This document shows positions 42,471 through 51,838 of a stretch of DNA of 64,000 nucleotides, piece by piece (positions within the stretch are counted from its first letter, which is position 1; every line of letters starts with the position of its first letter). The notes beneath the pieces were generated by a model, which saw only the letters and a program-made list of their open reading frames with translations, had not been told where the DNA came from and searched no databases. Source of the stretch: Acidobacteriota bacterium (GTDB lineage Bacteria > Acidobacteriota > Terriglobia > Versatilivoradales > Versatilivoraceae). Location: NCBI GenBank assembly GCA_028875575.1, contig JAPPDF010000088.1, forward strand, positions 1 through 64,000. The letters run 5' to 3'. Made by a program: the position numbers and the translations under genes.

Positions 42471-43940
42471 TTGGCGCCCGTGGCCTCTCCGCCCTACACC
42501 ATCGAACCCCTTCCTCTCTCATGGGACCCTCTGCAACTGGTCCGGGCGGCCGGCACCAATGGCGCCCTGCTCGATAGCGGACCCGGTTACGGCTCCTTCG
42601 GCAGATTCTCGTTCTTTGGCTGCGAGCCCTTCCTGACTGTGTCGGCACGGGGTGCGTCGGTTCGAATCGTTGGAGAACACCGACGGCAGCTCATGAACGG
42701 CAACCCGATTGAGATCCTCTCCCGATTGATCCGGCAACAGACCCTTCCGGTGGAGGAGCCGGCGAGCCACGCTTCCCACCTGCCCTTCCGGACCGGAGCC
42801 GCCATCGGGTTTCTTTCTTACGAGTTGGGTCGCTTCGTGGAACCCTTTGCGCGCCGCTCCAAAGAGGAGCCGGACCTGCCCGACCTGCAATTCTTCTTCT
42901 TTGACGCGCTGCTGGCCCACGACCACAGCATGAACCAGACTTGGGCCATCGTCCGCAACCAACCCCGAGCCGGAAAGCGGTTGCAATCCACTCTGGACAG
43001 AATCCGTCGGGTCGGACTTGCAGGCTCAAGGTTGCGCAGTGCGCAGCAATCGAGCCCGGAAACCTGGACGAGCAGCCTGACCTATGAAGACTACTCGGCA
43101 GCGGTGAGAAAGGCCCAGCGCTACATTGCCGATGGAGAGATCTACCAGGTCAACCTGTCGCAGCAACTATGGTGCCGCTCCTCCATGACGGCGCCGCAAC
43201 TCTATCAAGAACTGCGCCAGACGGGAGCTTCGCCCTTCGGAGCCTACCTCCAGGGCAGGCATTGGGCAGTGCTCAGTCTCTCCCCGGAGCGGTTTCTGCG
43301 CTACTGGCCCAGGCAACGCCGGATTCAGACTCGACCCATTAAAGGGACCCGCCCGCGCGGGGCTTCGTCCGAAGAGGACCAGGCGCTTCGGCAAGCTCTG
43401 TTGCAGAGTCCCAAGGACGCCGCCGAGCATGTCATGATCGTGGACTTGGAACGCAACGACCTGGGACGGTTGGCCAGTTACGGAACGGTACGGGTTTCCG
43501 ATTTCCGTCGCCTGGAGACCTTTCCAACAGTCCACCACCTCACCTCCACCGTCGAAGCCAAGCTGAGACCGAACTGCAGGTTGGAAGAGCTTGTTCAGGC
43601 CACCTTCCCCGGCGGGTCCATCACCGGGACTCCCAAAGTAAGCGCCATGCAGGTCATCGACGAACTGGAGCCCCAGCCACGGAGCGTCTACACGGGAAGC
43701 ATCGGTTACCTGGCGTTCGATGGAAACCTCGACCTCAACATCGCCATTCGAACGCTCATCCTCAGGGATGGCTGGGCCCGTTATTCGACTGGTGGGGCCA
43801 TCGTGGCCGATTCCCGGGCGGATGACGAATACATGGAAACTCTCCACAAGGCGCGCCCCTTTCTGAGGGCCCTGAATCTGGGCGAACCCTCGCGCCACGG
43901 CCTGAAAGCCCCTGTCGGCGACCGCCAACGCGGATTGTAG
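42471..43940 (+). CDS. pabB: Aminodeoxychorismate synthase component I
   Basis: A 489-residue chorismate-binding enzyme. Motifs include FGAYLQGRHWAVLSLSPERF, IVDLERNDLGRLA, GGSITGTPKVSAMQVIDEL and SIGYLAFDGNLDLNIAIRTL. The TRPIKGTRPRG motif has Lys where anthranilate synthases have Ala, identifying PabB, which makes 4-amino-4-deoxychorismate for folate. The glutamine amidotransferase partner is not in the window. The start is TTG 42471 or GTG 42480. Confidence 0.93.
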   Translation: MAPVASPPYTIEPLPLSWDPLQLVRAAGTNGALLDSGPGYGSFGRFSFFGCEPFLTVSARGASVRIVGEHRRQLMNGNPIEILSRLIRQQTLPVEEPASHASHLPFRTGAAIGFLSYELGRFVEPFARRSKEEPDLPDLQFFFFDALLAHDHSMNQTWAIVRNQPRAGKRLQSTLDRIRRVGLAGSRLRSAQQSSPETWTSSLTYEDYSAAVRKAQRYIADGEIYQVNLSQQLWCRSSMTAPQLYQELRQTGASPFGAYLQGRHWAVLSLSPERFLRYWPRQRRIQTRPIKGTRPRGASSEEDQALRQALLQSPKDAAEHVMIVDLERNDLGRLASYGTVRVSDFRRLETFPTVHHLTSTVEAKLRPNCRLEELVQATFPGGSITGTPKVSAMQVIDELEPQPRSVYTGSIGYLAFDGNLDLNIAIRTLILRDGWARYSTGGAIVADSRADDEYMETLHKARPFLRALNLGEPSRHGLKAPVGDRQRGL

Positions 43941-44504
43941 ACTTGTGGATTGTTGATTTTGGATTCGAGACAGAATCAGCGGTCAAGGCTCGACAATCAA
44001 CAAGCGAACGAGCTTCGCCCGTAGCAGCTAATCATCCTGACTATCCTGTCAATCCACGTTCCTTGTGCAGCAAACCGGTTTAGCAGGGCATGGTGCTACG
44101 CGGATGTCTCTTTGTCCGTTGAGTTTTTTGCAGAATTCGCAGCGGGTCAGGTCAAATTGCCGGCGATCGTGACGTCTTGCCCTTTTCGACAACGGGTGCG
44201 ACGTGCGAGCAATGCGGGCTCACCACCAAAAGCACAAAAGCCACAAAACGAATATCTGAACAGGTCGGAGGCCGTCTGCCGAATCTGATCCCACAAGGCC
44301 CGCATGCCCTGGTCGTTTCTCATGTTTCTGCTCTTTTTGTGCCTTGTGTGGCCATTCCCGGCAACGATCCGGCTGCCGCATTTTTCAAACGCTTCCGTTG
44401 TGTATTGAAAGCCAACATTGCCTGACATTGGCGGGAAATGTGGGCCGTCTGAACCGCGGTCCGCGCCGGTTGCTAGCCGCCAGCCTTTCCCTTAAACTAG
44501 GGCC
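43941..44504. other. Repeat-bearing intergenic region
   Basis: No gene seen. Contents in order: a GTGGATTGTTGATTTTGGA segment like that at 21387, a right end of the GxxExxY-remnant type (TGACTATCCTGTCAATCCA, about 44039), an AAACCGGTTT segment, and element B (44121-44396). A degenerate element-A end (GCGGGAAATGTGGGCC) is near 44431. Confidence 0.6.
44121..44396. repeat. Inverted-repeat element B, enlarged copy
   Basis: Left end TTTTTTGCAGAATTCGCAGC, right end GGCTGCCGCATTTTTCAAAC; inner arms CAAAAGCACAAAAGCCAC and TTTTTGTGCCTTGTGTGG. About 75 bp longer than the 21184 copy because of an internal extra segment around 44250-44325. Confidence 0.65.
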
Positions 44505-46658
44505 ATGATCCGCTTTGACGAGGTGTTGGCCAAAGTCGAGAGATCCCATCCTTCCGACGACCTGGAGGTGCTGAGGAAGGCCTATCGCTTTTCGTCCAAA
44601 AAGCACGATGGGCAGTCCCGTGAATCGGGTGAGCCTTACTTCAACCATCCCCTGGCGGTGGCCGATATCCTGGCCGACATGAAGCTTGACGCCAGTTGCG
44701 TCAGTGTCGGACTGCTGCACGACGTCGTGGAGGACACGGTCGTTCCACTGGAGGAGATCGAAGAGAATTTCGGCAAAGACATTGCCAACATCGTCAACGG
44801 GCTCACCAAGATCAGCCAGTTCCACTTTTACTCCAAGGAAGCCCGGCAGGCGGAGAATTTTCGCAAGATGTTCCTGGCCATGGTGGACGACATCCGAGTC
44901 GTCCTGGTCAAGCTGGCCGACAGGCTCCACAATATGAGGACGTTGGAGTTCCTTCCGATGGAGAGACGGCAGCGGATTGCCCAGGAAACCATGGAGATCT
45001 ACGCCCCCATTGCTCACCGCCTGGGCATGGGCAAGATCAGGGGTGAGCTCGAGGATCTTGCCTTCGCCACCCTGGATCCAGAGGCCCATCGCCAGATCAA
45101 AGAGGAAATTGAGCAGAAAAGACGAGTTCGGCAAAACCTGCTGGAGGAGATCAAGTACAGGTTGACCCATCAGCTCCAGGAACAGGAAATCCCCTGCACT
45201 CTGGAATCCCGTATCAAGCGAATCTACAGCACCCATCAGAAAATCAAGCGACAGCGAATTCCCATTGAGCAGGTCTACGACCTGCTTGCCTTGCGCATCA
45301 TTACCGGCTCGGTAAAGGACTGCTACGCGGCTCTGGGCATCATTCACAACCTCTGGCAACCAGTGCCGGGAAGAATCAAGGACTTCATTGCCATTCCACG
45401 ACCCAACATGTACCAGTCAATCCACACCTCGGTCATTGGCCCCCAGGGGCAACCCTTCGAGGTACAGATCCGCACCGTCGAGATGCACCGGGTTGCCGAG
45501 GAGGGTATTGCCGCCCACTGGAAGTACAAAATGGGCCGGGGAATGGACGAAAAGGACGACCAGCGCTTTCTCTGGCTGCGGCACCTGGTGGAATGGCAGC
45601 AGGAGATGCAGGATCCCAGCGACTTCCTGAGCACACTCAAGATCGACCTCTACCCCGAAGAGGTTTACGCCTTCACTCCCAAGGGCAAGGTGATCATTCT
45701 TCCCCGTGACGCCACCCCGGTCGACTTCGCCTATGCCATCCACAGCGAAGTCGGGGCCTGTTGCGTCGGCGCCAAGGTGAATGGCCGCATCGTTCCCCTC
45801 AGATCTCGACTCAAGAACGGGGACATCGTTGAAATCCAGACGCAAACCGGCCACGTGCCCAGCCGGGACTGGTTGTCCTTCGTCAAGACCTCGCGGGCAC
45901 GCAACAAAATCAGACACTTTCTGAACGTCAGTCGCCGAGAACGCGCCATGGAGCTGGGCAAGCGCATTCTGGAGAAGGAGGCCAAGCGACTCAAGATCAA
46001 CCTGAAGAAGCACATGGAAGACGGGTCGCTATTGGAGGCCGCCCGGCCTTACCGGTGCGACAAGATAGAGAAAATCTACTCCGCATTGGGCTTCGGCAAG
46101 ATCTCGGGGCGGATGCTCCTGAGCAAGTTGGTGCCGCCGGGCGAATTGACCCGGGCGCAAAAGGACAAGCCCGGCAAGTTCACCTCGGCCGTGAAGAAGG
46201 TCCTCGGGCTCTCTTCGGACGGGTCTCTCAAGGTCAAGGACATCGATGGGATTCTGGTCTATCGGGCCAAGTGCTGCAACCCGATTCGCGGCGAGCCGAT
46301 TGTCGGCTACATCACCCGGGGCAAGGGAGTCGCCGTCCATGCCAAGCGCTGCGCCAACGTGGGCAACCTCCTCTATGAAGCCGAACGCAAGATCGATGTT
46401 TCGTGGACCGGAACGGTCGGGGGAATCTATGCCGTCAAGCTTTCCATCTCGGTAGACGACAGGCAGGGGATGCTGGCGGAGATTACTTCCCGCATCTCCG
46501 ATATCAAGACCAACATCAAGAATATCGAAGCTCAGGCCTTCGAAGACCGTCACGGACTCATTCACGTCACCATCGAAATCAGCGACCTCAAGCACCTGGA
46601 AAGGGCCGTCCATTCGATCAAGAAGATCAAGGGCGTCAACGAAATCGTCTGGCAATAG
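44505..46658 (+). CDS. rel: Bifunctional (p)ppGpp synthetase/hydrolase (Rel/SpoT)
   Basis: A 717-residue long RSH protein. The hydrolase domain is intact: H48 in YFNHPLAVA, H72-D73 in LLHDVVEDT. The synthetase domain follows (ESRIKRIYSTHQKIKRQ, YDLLALRIIT, KDFIAIPRPNMYQSIHTSV, EVQIRTVEMHRVAEEGIAAHWKYK), then TGS (EEVYAFTPKGKVIILPRDATPVDFAYAIH) and a C-terminal ACT domain (VDDRQGMLAEITSRISDIKTNIKNI). It governs the stringent response. The ATG at 44505 lacks a strong RBS. ridA follows at 20 bp. Confidence 0.97.
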   Translation: MIRFDEVLAKVERSHPSDDLEVLRKAYRFSSKKHDGQSRESGEPYFNHPLAVADILADMKLDASCVSVGLLHDVVEDTVVPLEEIEENFGKDIANIVNGLTKISQFHFYSKEARQAENFRKMFLAMVDDIRVVLVKLADRLHNMRTLEFLPMERRQRIAQETMEIYAPIAHRLGMGKIRGELEDLAFATLDPEAHRQIKEEIEQKRRVRQNLLEEIKYRLTHQLQEQEIPCTLESRIKRIYSTHQKIKRQRIPIEQVYDLLALRIITGSVKDCYAALGIIHNLWQPVPGRIKDFIAIPRPNMYQSIHTSVIGPQGQPFEVQIRTVEMHRVAEEGIAAHWKYKMGRGMDEKDDQRFLWLRHLVEWQQEMQDPSDFLSTLKIDLYPEEVYAFTPKGKVIILPRDATPVDFAYAIHSEVGACCVGAKVNGRIVPLRSRLKNGDIVEIQTQTGHVPSRDWLSFVKTSRARNKIRHFLNVSRRERAMELGKRILEKEAKRLKINLKKHMEDGSLLEAARPYRCDKIEKIYSALGFGKISGRMLLSKLVPPGELTRAQKDKPGKFTSAVKKVLGLSSDGSLKVKDIDGILVYRAKCCNPIRGEPIVGYITRGKGVAVHAKRCANVGNLLYEAERKIDVSWTGTVGGIYAVKLSISVDDRQGMLAEITSRISDIKTNIKNIEAQAFEDRHGLIHVTIEISDLKHLERAVHSIKKIKGVNEIVWQ

Positions 46659-46678
46659 TCCCGGCTTGAGAGGGAACC

Positions 46679-47065
46679 ATGAAATTCATCATACAAACCG
46701 GCGGCGCACCCGCCGCCATCGGCCCCTATTCGCAAGGGGTCAGAGCCAGGGCATCCGAATTCCTCTTTCTTTCCGGACAGATCGGGCTGGATCCCCAAAC
46801 CGGCGAATTGGTTCCGGGAGATATCGAGGCCCAGACCGAGCGGGTCCTGAGGAATCTGGAGGGAGTCCTGAGGGCCGCGGGCAGTTCACTCGATCATGTA
46901 GTCAAAACCACCATTTACCTGACCGACATGGACGAGTTCCCGCGGGTAAACAAGGTCTACGAGAAATTCTTCGGTGAAAGCCTTCCCGCCCGGGCCACGG
47001 TTGGCGTTTCCTCGCTGCCCAAGGGAGCTCTGGTGGAGGTCGAAGCCCTGGCGGTGGTGGGGTGA
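46679..47065 (+). CDS. ridA: RidA family enamine/imine deaminase
   Basis: A 128-residue protein of normal RidA size. It has GGAPAAIGPYSQGVRA, LFLSGQIGLDPQTGELV and the catalytic arginine R105 in LPARATVGVSSLP. It hydrolyses reactive 2-aminoacrylate and related enamines. GAGAGGG precedes the ATG; 20 bp after rel, likely cotranscribed. Confidence 0.96.
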   Translation: MKFIIQTGGAPAAIGPYSQGVRARASEFLFLSGQIGLDPQTGELVPGDIEAQTERVLRNLEGVLRAAGSSLDHVVKTTIYLTDMDEFPRVNKVYEKFFGESLPARATVGVSSLPKGALVEVEALAVVG

Positions 47066-47096
47066 TTCCCCCTGGCACGGGGGGAGGAATAGCAGC

Positions 47097-47288
47097 TTAA
47101 TGAGACTTCACGATACGCCCGGACCGAATGCAGGAAGCACACACTCGGGCTCGCCTGCGCCGCCCGTCAACTACGATTCGCACTCGATGCAGGTTGAGGT
47201 TCCATCTTCTTCTGGTTGCATTGTTGGCGTGGCTGACATTATTCCCAAACATCGGAGCCTTTCTACAGAATTCACAACGGGCAGCCAT
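47097..47288 (-). CDS. rpmB: 50S ribosomal protein L28
   Basis: A 63-residue basic protein: MAARCEFCRKAPMFGNNVSH, then ATRRRWNLNLHRVR and RVCASCIRSGRIVK. Two CxxC pairs (C5/C8 and C50/C53) make it the zinc-binding form of L28. GGAGG 5 nt before the ATG. A good promoter lies at 47324-47352. It is convergent with ridA; GC-rich inverted bases between them (47065-47095) may form a shared terminator. Confidence 0.96.
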   Translation of the reverse strand: MAARCEFCRKAPMFGNNVSHANNATRRRWNLNLHRVRIVVDGRRRRARVCASCIRSGRIVKSH

Positions 47289-47323
47289 GACTAGCCTCCA
47301 TCAAACAAGGTCACGAGTCCGGG

Positions 47324-47352
47324 AGGATAGCAAAAGCCCTCCCCGAGGTCAA
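47324..47352 (-). promoter_or_regulatory. Sigma-70-type promoter of rpmB
   Basis: On the minus strand TTGACC (47352-47347), 17-nt spacer, TATCCT (47329-47324). The predicted start near 47317 gives a leader of about 29 nt with the GGAGG ribosome site. Confidence 0.7.
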
Positions 47353-47434
47353 ATGTCGTCAAGCCGAAACTGTGCCCCCGGAGCGTACAGATTCTCAGAC
47401 CACCGATGAGGCCATCCCAGCCCGTTCGATCCCC

Positions 47435-48526
47435 ATGTTGACCCTTGGTATTGAATCTTCCTGTGATGAAACGGCAGCCTCCGTCCTGGAAAACGGAAGG
47501 CGAATCCTCGCCAATATCGTGGCATCGCAAGAGGATGTCCACAAGCGATATGGAGGAGTGGTCCCCGAGTTGGCTTCACGAAGGCACCTTGAGAACATTT
47601 CCCCAGTCGTCAGGGCCGCTCTGGCGGATGCCGGAATCGGACCTCGAGATTTGGATGGTGTAGCGGTAACTCAGGGCCCGGGACTGGTCGGATCGCTCCT
47701 GGTGGGGATCAACTACGCCAAGGCACTCTGTTTCAGCCTCAATCTTCCTCTGGTAGCCGTGCATCACCTGGAAGGACATATTTTTTCCGTTCCGCTGACC
47801 CTCTGGCAGGAACCACGGCAAGCAGAGGCGGCAGACCTGAAGGGACTCCTTCCCGCCTTGGCGCTGGTTGTCTCGGGAGGACACACCAGCCTGTTTTGGA
47901 TAGATGGCCTGGGCCTTGGGGTTCAGGAAGAGGCCAGCTACAGGCTAATCGGACGGACCCGAGACGACGCGGCCGGAGAAGCCTTTGACAAGGTCGCCAA
48001 GCTCCTTGGTCTCGGCTATCCCGGAGGAGCCGTAATCGAGCGGCTGGCGCGGCGCGGAGACCCCCTTGCAGTCAAGCTGCCCATCCCTCGTATTGACAAC
48101 GGAAAGCTGGATTTCAGCTTTTCCGGAATCAAGACCGCGGTACTGCGCTACACCCAAAAATACCTCAGCAGGGAACTGTCCGCCAGAAACTGGCAGAGCG
48201 AAGATGCCGTGCCCCGGTCCGTTCTCGATTTGGCGGCCAGTTTCCAGCACACCGCCATCAAGATCCTTGGCAAGACGCTGCTCGACGCCAGTCGTGACTA
48301 CCCGCCCCGTTCCATCATGGTCTCCGGAGGTGTCGCCTGCAACCGAGCCCTTCGCCAACACTTGCAGGAACTCTTTGCAGAGCGTCGCTTGCCGGTATAC
48401 TTTCCGACCCCCATCCTTTCAACCGACAACGCCGCCATGATTGCGGCGGCGGGTCATCCCAAGCTCGTGAAGCGGCAGTTCGCCAATCTGAGCATCAACG
48501 CCGACGCCCGCTTGAAGCTAGCCTGA
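47435..48526 (+). CDS. tsaD: tRNA N6-threonylcarbamoyladenosine transferase
   Basis: A 363-residue Kae1/TsaD protein (t6A37 modification). ASKHA-type signature MLTLGIESSCDETAASV; metal motif HHLEGHIFS; VSGGHTSLFWIDG; RDDAAGEAFDKVAKLLGLGYPGG; and VSGGVACNRALRQHL. Start ATG 47435 gives the canonical N-terminus; an in-frame upstream extension has no homology. thrC follows in the same direction. Confidence 0.97.
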   Translation: MLTLGIESSCDETAASVLENGRRILANIVASQEDVHKRYGGVVPELASRRHLENISPVVRAALADAGIGPRDLDGVAVTQGPGLVGSLLVGINYAKALCFSLNLPLVAVHHLEGHIFSVPLTLWQEPRQAEAADLKGLLPALALVVSGGHTSLFWIDGLGLGVQEEASYRLIGRTRDDAAGEAFDKVAKLLGLGYPGGAVIERLARRGDPLAVKLPIPRIDNGKLDFSFSGIKTAVLRYTQKYLSRELSARNWQSEDAVPRSVLDLAASFQHTAIKILGKTLLDASRDYPPRSIMVSGGVACNRALRQHLQELFAERRLPVYFPTPILSTDNAAMIAAAGHPKLVKRQFANLSINADARLKLA

Positions 48527-48567
48527 ATGCGATTGAGTTTTGGTTTCGATTTCAGTAGATTCGGGTC

Positions 48568-49896
48568 ATGGCCGCCTTTCTGAAGTGCATCGAGGAAAAC
48601 TGCCGCAACGTCGTCTCCGCCATGTCCAAGGCATACGTCTGTTCGGCTTGCGGAGGCCTGCTGGACGTGGCCTACGACTTTCAATTCGACGACCCGGAGA
48701 AGATCAAGCATCTCTTCCTGCAGCGGCGCCTTTCCAACCATCTCCTCGACCTCAGTGGCGTCTGGAGATACCGGGAACTGCTTCCATTCTGCACGGACCT
48801 TTCCAAGGTGGTGTCCATGCAGGAGGGAAACACTCCCATCTACGAGGCCCCGCGCTGCGCGGAATATGTGGGGCTGAAGAAACTGCACCTCAAACACCAG
48901 GGGCTGAATCCCACCGGATCATTCAAAGACAACGGCATGACTGCCGGAGTCACCCAGGCTAATCTCCTGAACTCCAGAATGGTGGCCTGCGCCAGCACGG
49001 GAAACACCTCGGCCTCCATGGCGGCCTATGCGTCCCGCGCCGGCATGAAGGCCGTGATCTTCATCCCCGACCAACAGATCGCTTTCGGAAAGCTGGCCCA
49101 GAGCCTGGACTATGGTGCTCTGACGCTGCAGTTGGAGGGAGATTTCGACGAATCGATGAAGCTGGTGAAGGAAATCACCCAGGAGACCGACGTCTACCTG
49201 CTGAATTCGATCAATCCCTTTCGGTTGGAAGGACAAAAGGCGATCATCATCGAGATGCTGTGCCAGCGCGACTGGCAAGTGCCCGACAGGGTCGTGGTCC
49301 CCGGGGGAAACCTCGGGAACAGCGCCTCCTTCGGTAAAGCCATCAAGGAGTTGCACGACTTGGGCTTTATCCCGAAGATGCCCATGGTCACCATCATCCA
49401 GGCCCAGAGGGCCAATCCTCTCTACCAGACATTGATCTACCATTCCCCCAGGCTGGTCCGTGTCGAGGCCCACACCCTGGCCACCGCCATCAAGATCGGC
49501 AATCCGGTCTCATGGAAGAAAGCGGTCCGTGCCATGGACTGGACGCAGGGATGGTGCGATTTTGTCAGCGAGCAGGATATTGCCGATGCCAAGGCCATGA
49601 TCGGCAGGGACGGCATCGGTTGCGAACCCGCCTCCGCCACCACAGTTGCCGGAATCAGGAAATTGATCGGGACGCGGGAAATCGATCCCGAGGAAGACGT
49701 GGTGGCGGTCCTGACCGGCAATCTGCTGAAGGACCCCGATTATGCCACCAACTACCATCAGGATTCCCTTTATGAAGAGGCAACCTACAGGAACGAGCTG
49801 CTGGAGAAAAAAGACAAGGTGCGCTCCACCTTTGCCAATGCCCCCATCAAAGTAAGGGCCGACAAGGAAGAGATCCTGAAGATCCTGAATCTGTAG
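48568..49896 (+). CDS. thrC: Threonine synthase
   Basis: A 442-residue PLP enzyme converting O-phosphohomoserine to threonine. PLP lysine K120 in NPTGSFKDNGMT; the phosphate loop is in PGGNLGNSASFGKA. The N-terminus has four cysteines (C7, C12, C25, C28) in CIEENC and CSACGG, a zinc-ribbon-like cap seen in plant-type threonine synthases. Its last base is shared with a possible GTG start of the next gene. Confidence 0.95.
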   Translation: MAAFLKCIEENCRNVVSAMSKAYVCSACGGLLDVAYDFQFDDPEKIKHLFLQRRLSNHLLDLSGVWRYRELLPFCTDLSKVVSMQEGNTPIYEAPRCAEYVGLKKLHLKHQGLNPTGSFKDNGMTAGVTQANLLNSRMVACASTGNTSASMAAYASRAGMKAVIFIPDQQIAFGKLAQSLDYGALTLQLEGDFDESMKLVKEITQETDVYLLNSINPFRLEGQKAIIIEMLCQRDWQVPDRVVVPGGNLGNSASFGKAIKELHDLGFIPKMPMVTIIQAQRANPLYQTLIYHSPRLVRVEAHTLATAIKIGNPVSWKKAVRAMDWTQGWCDFVSEQDIADAKAMIGRDGIGCEPASATTVAGIRKLIGTREIDPEEDVVAVLTGNLLKDPDYATNYHQDSLYEEATYRNELLEKKDKVRSTFANAPIKVRADKEEILKILNL

Positions 49897-49916
49897 TGTC
49901 AAGCCAGAGAGGACAC

Positions 49917-50954
49917 ATGCTGACCCTAACAACCCAAACCGTTCTCCTATCCCTCACCCTCATGTTGGGCCTCGCTCCCGGAACGCCTGTCCCTGGACAG
50001 CCCGAAGGCGAGTCCGCCGCTGCCGCCGACAAGGCCATTGTCACCATTGGAGACGAGACGCTTACCCGGGCACAGGTGGCCGACATGCTCCGACTGCTGC
50101 CTCCGCAACAGCGCTCCCTGTTCTCGAAACCGGCGGGTAAGCAGGCCTTTGCCGACTACATCGTCCGTTCCAAGCTGTACAGTCGGGAAGCAAGGAAACG
50201 TGGCTTGGACGCTCGGCCGGAAGTCGAGCAGACCATTCGCCAATTCCAGGCCATGCTGGAAAAAAACCGGGTGGGGAGACTGCCGATCAAGGATGACGAA
50301 GACCGGAAGCAAGTCCTGGCACTCTTCAAGGAGAGTCTGCTCATGAAGGCGGCGGAAAACGAGTTGAAGAAGGAACTGGCGGTCTCGGCCATGGAGGTCG
50401 GGAGCTATTACCAGGAAAATGGCGCCGTCTTCGACATGGTGAGAGGCCGCCGGCTGGTCATCCGCTCGGAGGCTTCCAACGTTTTCTTTGGCGACAACAG
50501 ACCCAAGGATCAGATCTTGTCCGACGAGGAAGCCAGGACCAAGGCGGAGAAGCTGCGCCGGGAAATTCAGGAAGGAGCCGACTTCGAGGTCATGGCCGCC
50601 AGGCATTCCGAGGATCCGCTGACCTCCGGCGTCGGCGGAGACACCGGTATCGTGCGCCGCGGACTACCCAACAAGACCCTGGTGACTCCGCCCGAGGTTG
50701 ACCTGCTGTTCAGTTTGGAGCCGGGGGACCTCAGCCCGATTGTGCAAACGCCCATGGGATTTGCGCTGTTGAAGCTGGACGAAAAGAGGAAGATGAGCCT
50801 GGCCGAAGCCCACCCTGAGATCCAGGCGCGCATCCGGAATCAAAAGCTGGAGGACTGGTATCAACAAATGCGGCTTAAGCACGGCATCGTTATCGACCCC
50901 TCCTTTTTCGAAACCCGGGTCGAATTTAGCGCCCCCGCTAAAGCAGCGGAGTGA
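49917..50954 (+). CDS. Secreted parvulin-type peptidyl-prolyl isomerase (SurA/PrsA-like)
   Basis: A 345-residue exported chaperone: signal peptide (LTTQTVLLSLTLMLGLAPG), an N-terminal SurA-like helical domain (QVADMLRLLPPQQRSLF...), and a parvulin domain with FEVMAARHSEDPLTSGVGGDTGIVRRGLPNK and LSPIVQTPMGFALLKLDEK. Assists folding of envelope proteins. ATG 49917 with GAGG upstream; a GTG at 49896 is less likely. It converges with the TlpA-like gene, overlapping by 17 bp. Confidence 0.92.
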   Translation: MLTLTTQTVLLSLTLMLGLAPGTPVPGQPEGESAAAADKAIVTIGDETLTRAQVADMLRLLPPQQRSLFSKPAGKQAFADYIVRSKLYSREARKRGLDARPEVEQTIRQFQAMLEKNRVGRLPIKDDEDRKQVLALFKESLLMKAAENELKKELAVSAMEVGSYYQENGAVFDMVRGRRLVIRSEASNVFFGDNRPKDQILSDEEARTKAEKLRREIQEGADFEVMAARHSEDPLTSGVGGDTGIVRRGLPNKTLVTPPEVDLLFSLEPGDLSPIVQTPMGFALLKLDEKRKMSLAEAHPEIQARIRNQKLEDWYQQMRLKHGIVIDPSFFETRVEFSAPAKAAE

Positions 50955-51477
50955 TGCGCTCTTCCAGTTTCTTCAGGTCGTGGGTCTCCTCGTTCCTGCC
51001 CTCCACGAATCGACCCACGATGTTCCCCTTTCGATCCACCAGCACCAGGTAGGGAATGCTGAAGTTGGGGCGCTGTGGGGACACCTTGACGTAATTCATG
51101 GCGATGGAAAAGTCGCCCAGGAGGATGGGATAGGTCAACCCGTACTTCTTGATGTAGGGCTCGACATCTTTGGCTTTTCCCCGATCATGGGAGATCCCCA
51201 GGACCACAAACCCCCGATCCTTGTACTTCCGATACAGTTTTTCCAGGAGCGGGTTGGTGCGCTGACAATCCGGACACCAGGTCTGAAAGAAGGCCATCAA
51301 CACGACCTGCCCTTTCAGGCTCGTTGACTTGATGACCTGGCCATCCCAGGTGGGCAAAATAAAGTAAGGGGCGGGCTCCGTCTCCACCTTCTTCTGCAGC
51401 GACACGGCCCAGGAGCCCCCTGCGGCGTATAGGGCAATCGCCAGCCCAATCGCAAAAAACCATCGATTCCGCAACAC
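50938..51477 (-). CDS. TlpA-like membrane-anchored thioredoxin protein
   Basis: A 179-residue protein with an N-terminal anchor (FAIGLAIALYAAGGSWAV) and a redoxin domain with FFQTWCPDCQRTNP (CxxC), the cis-Pro SIPYLVLVDRKGNIVG, and TlpA-like LPTWDGQVIKSTSLKGQVV. It reduces disulfides on the outer face of the membrane, e.g. for cytochrome c maturation. GTG 51477 is chosen with GGAGG 5 nt upstream; GTG 51483 overlaps that site. Confidence 0.92.
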   Translation of the reverse strand: MLRNRWFFAIGLAIALYAAGGSWAVSLQKKVETEPAPYFILPTWDGQVIKSTSLKGQVVLMAFFQTWCPDCQRTNPLLEKLYRKYKDRGFVVLGISHDRGKAKDVEPYIKKYGLTYPILLGDFSIAMNYVKVSPQRPNFSIPYLVLVDRKGNIVGRFVEGRNEETHDLKKLEERITPLL

Positions 51478-51838
51478 TTCCACCTCCGATCAACCGTCGG
51501 ACCGGCCCCGCTTGGGGGTTTGTCGGGGAGGAGGAGACATCGTCATTGGCAAGAGTGGGGACCGACGCAACCGCTCCCAGCCAAAACAGGTGCCAATCCG
51601 AACCGTACGGACTCTCATAGCATAGCCCATCCCCTAGCCCCGGGCAACGCCGGCCGCTGGTGTTCTGTCCCATACTACTGTTCCAAAGCGTCAGCCGTCC
51701 CCGTGCCATCCCCCTGGCGCCGGGCATGCCGCCGGAGTCTCATGGTATACTCCCGGCGATGTACCCACCCCGGCCACGATGTGGATACTTCCTTGTCCAT
51801 TCCATCCCTTTGTGGATTGAGAGCGGCCACTTCCTGTC
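51478..51838. other. Divergent spacer upstream of TlpA-like and hydrolase genes
   Basis: No gene. TATACT (51748-51753) is a good -10 candidate for the rightward hydrolase gene but has no convincing -35. Confidence 0.4.
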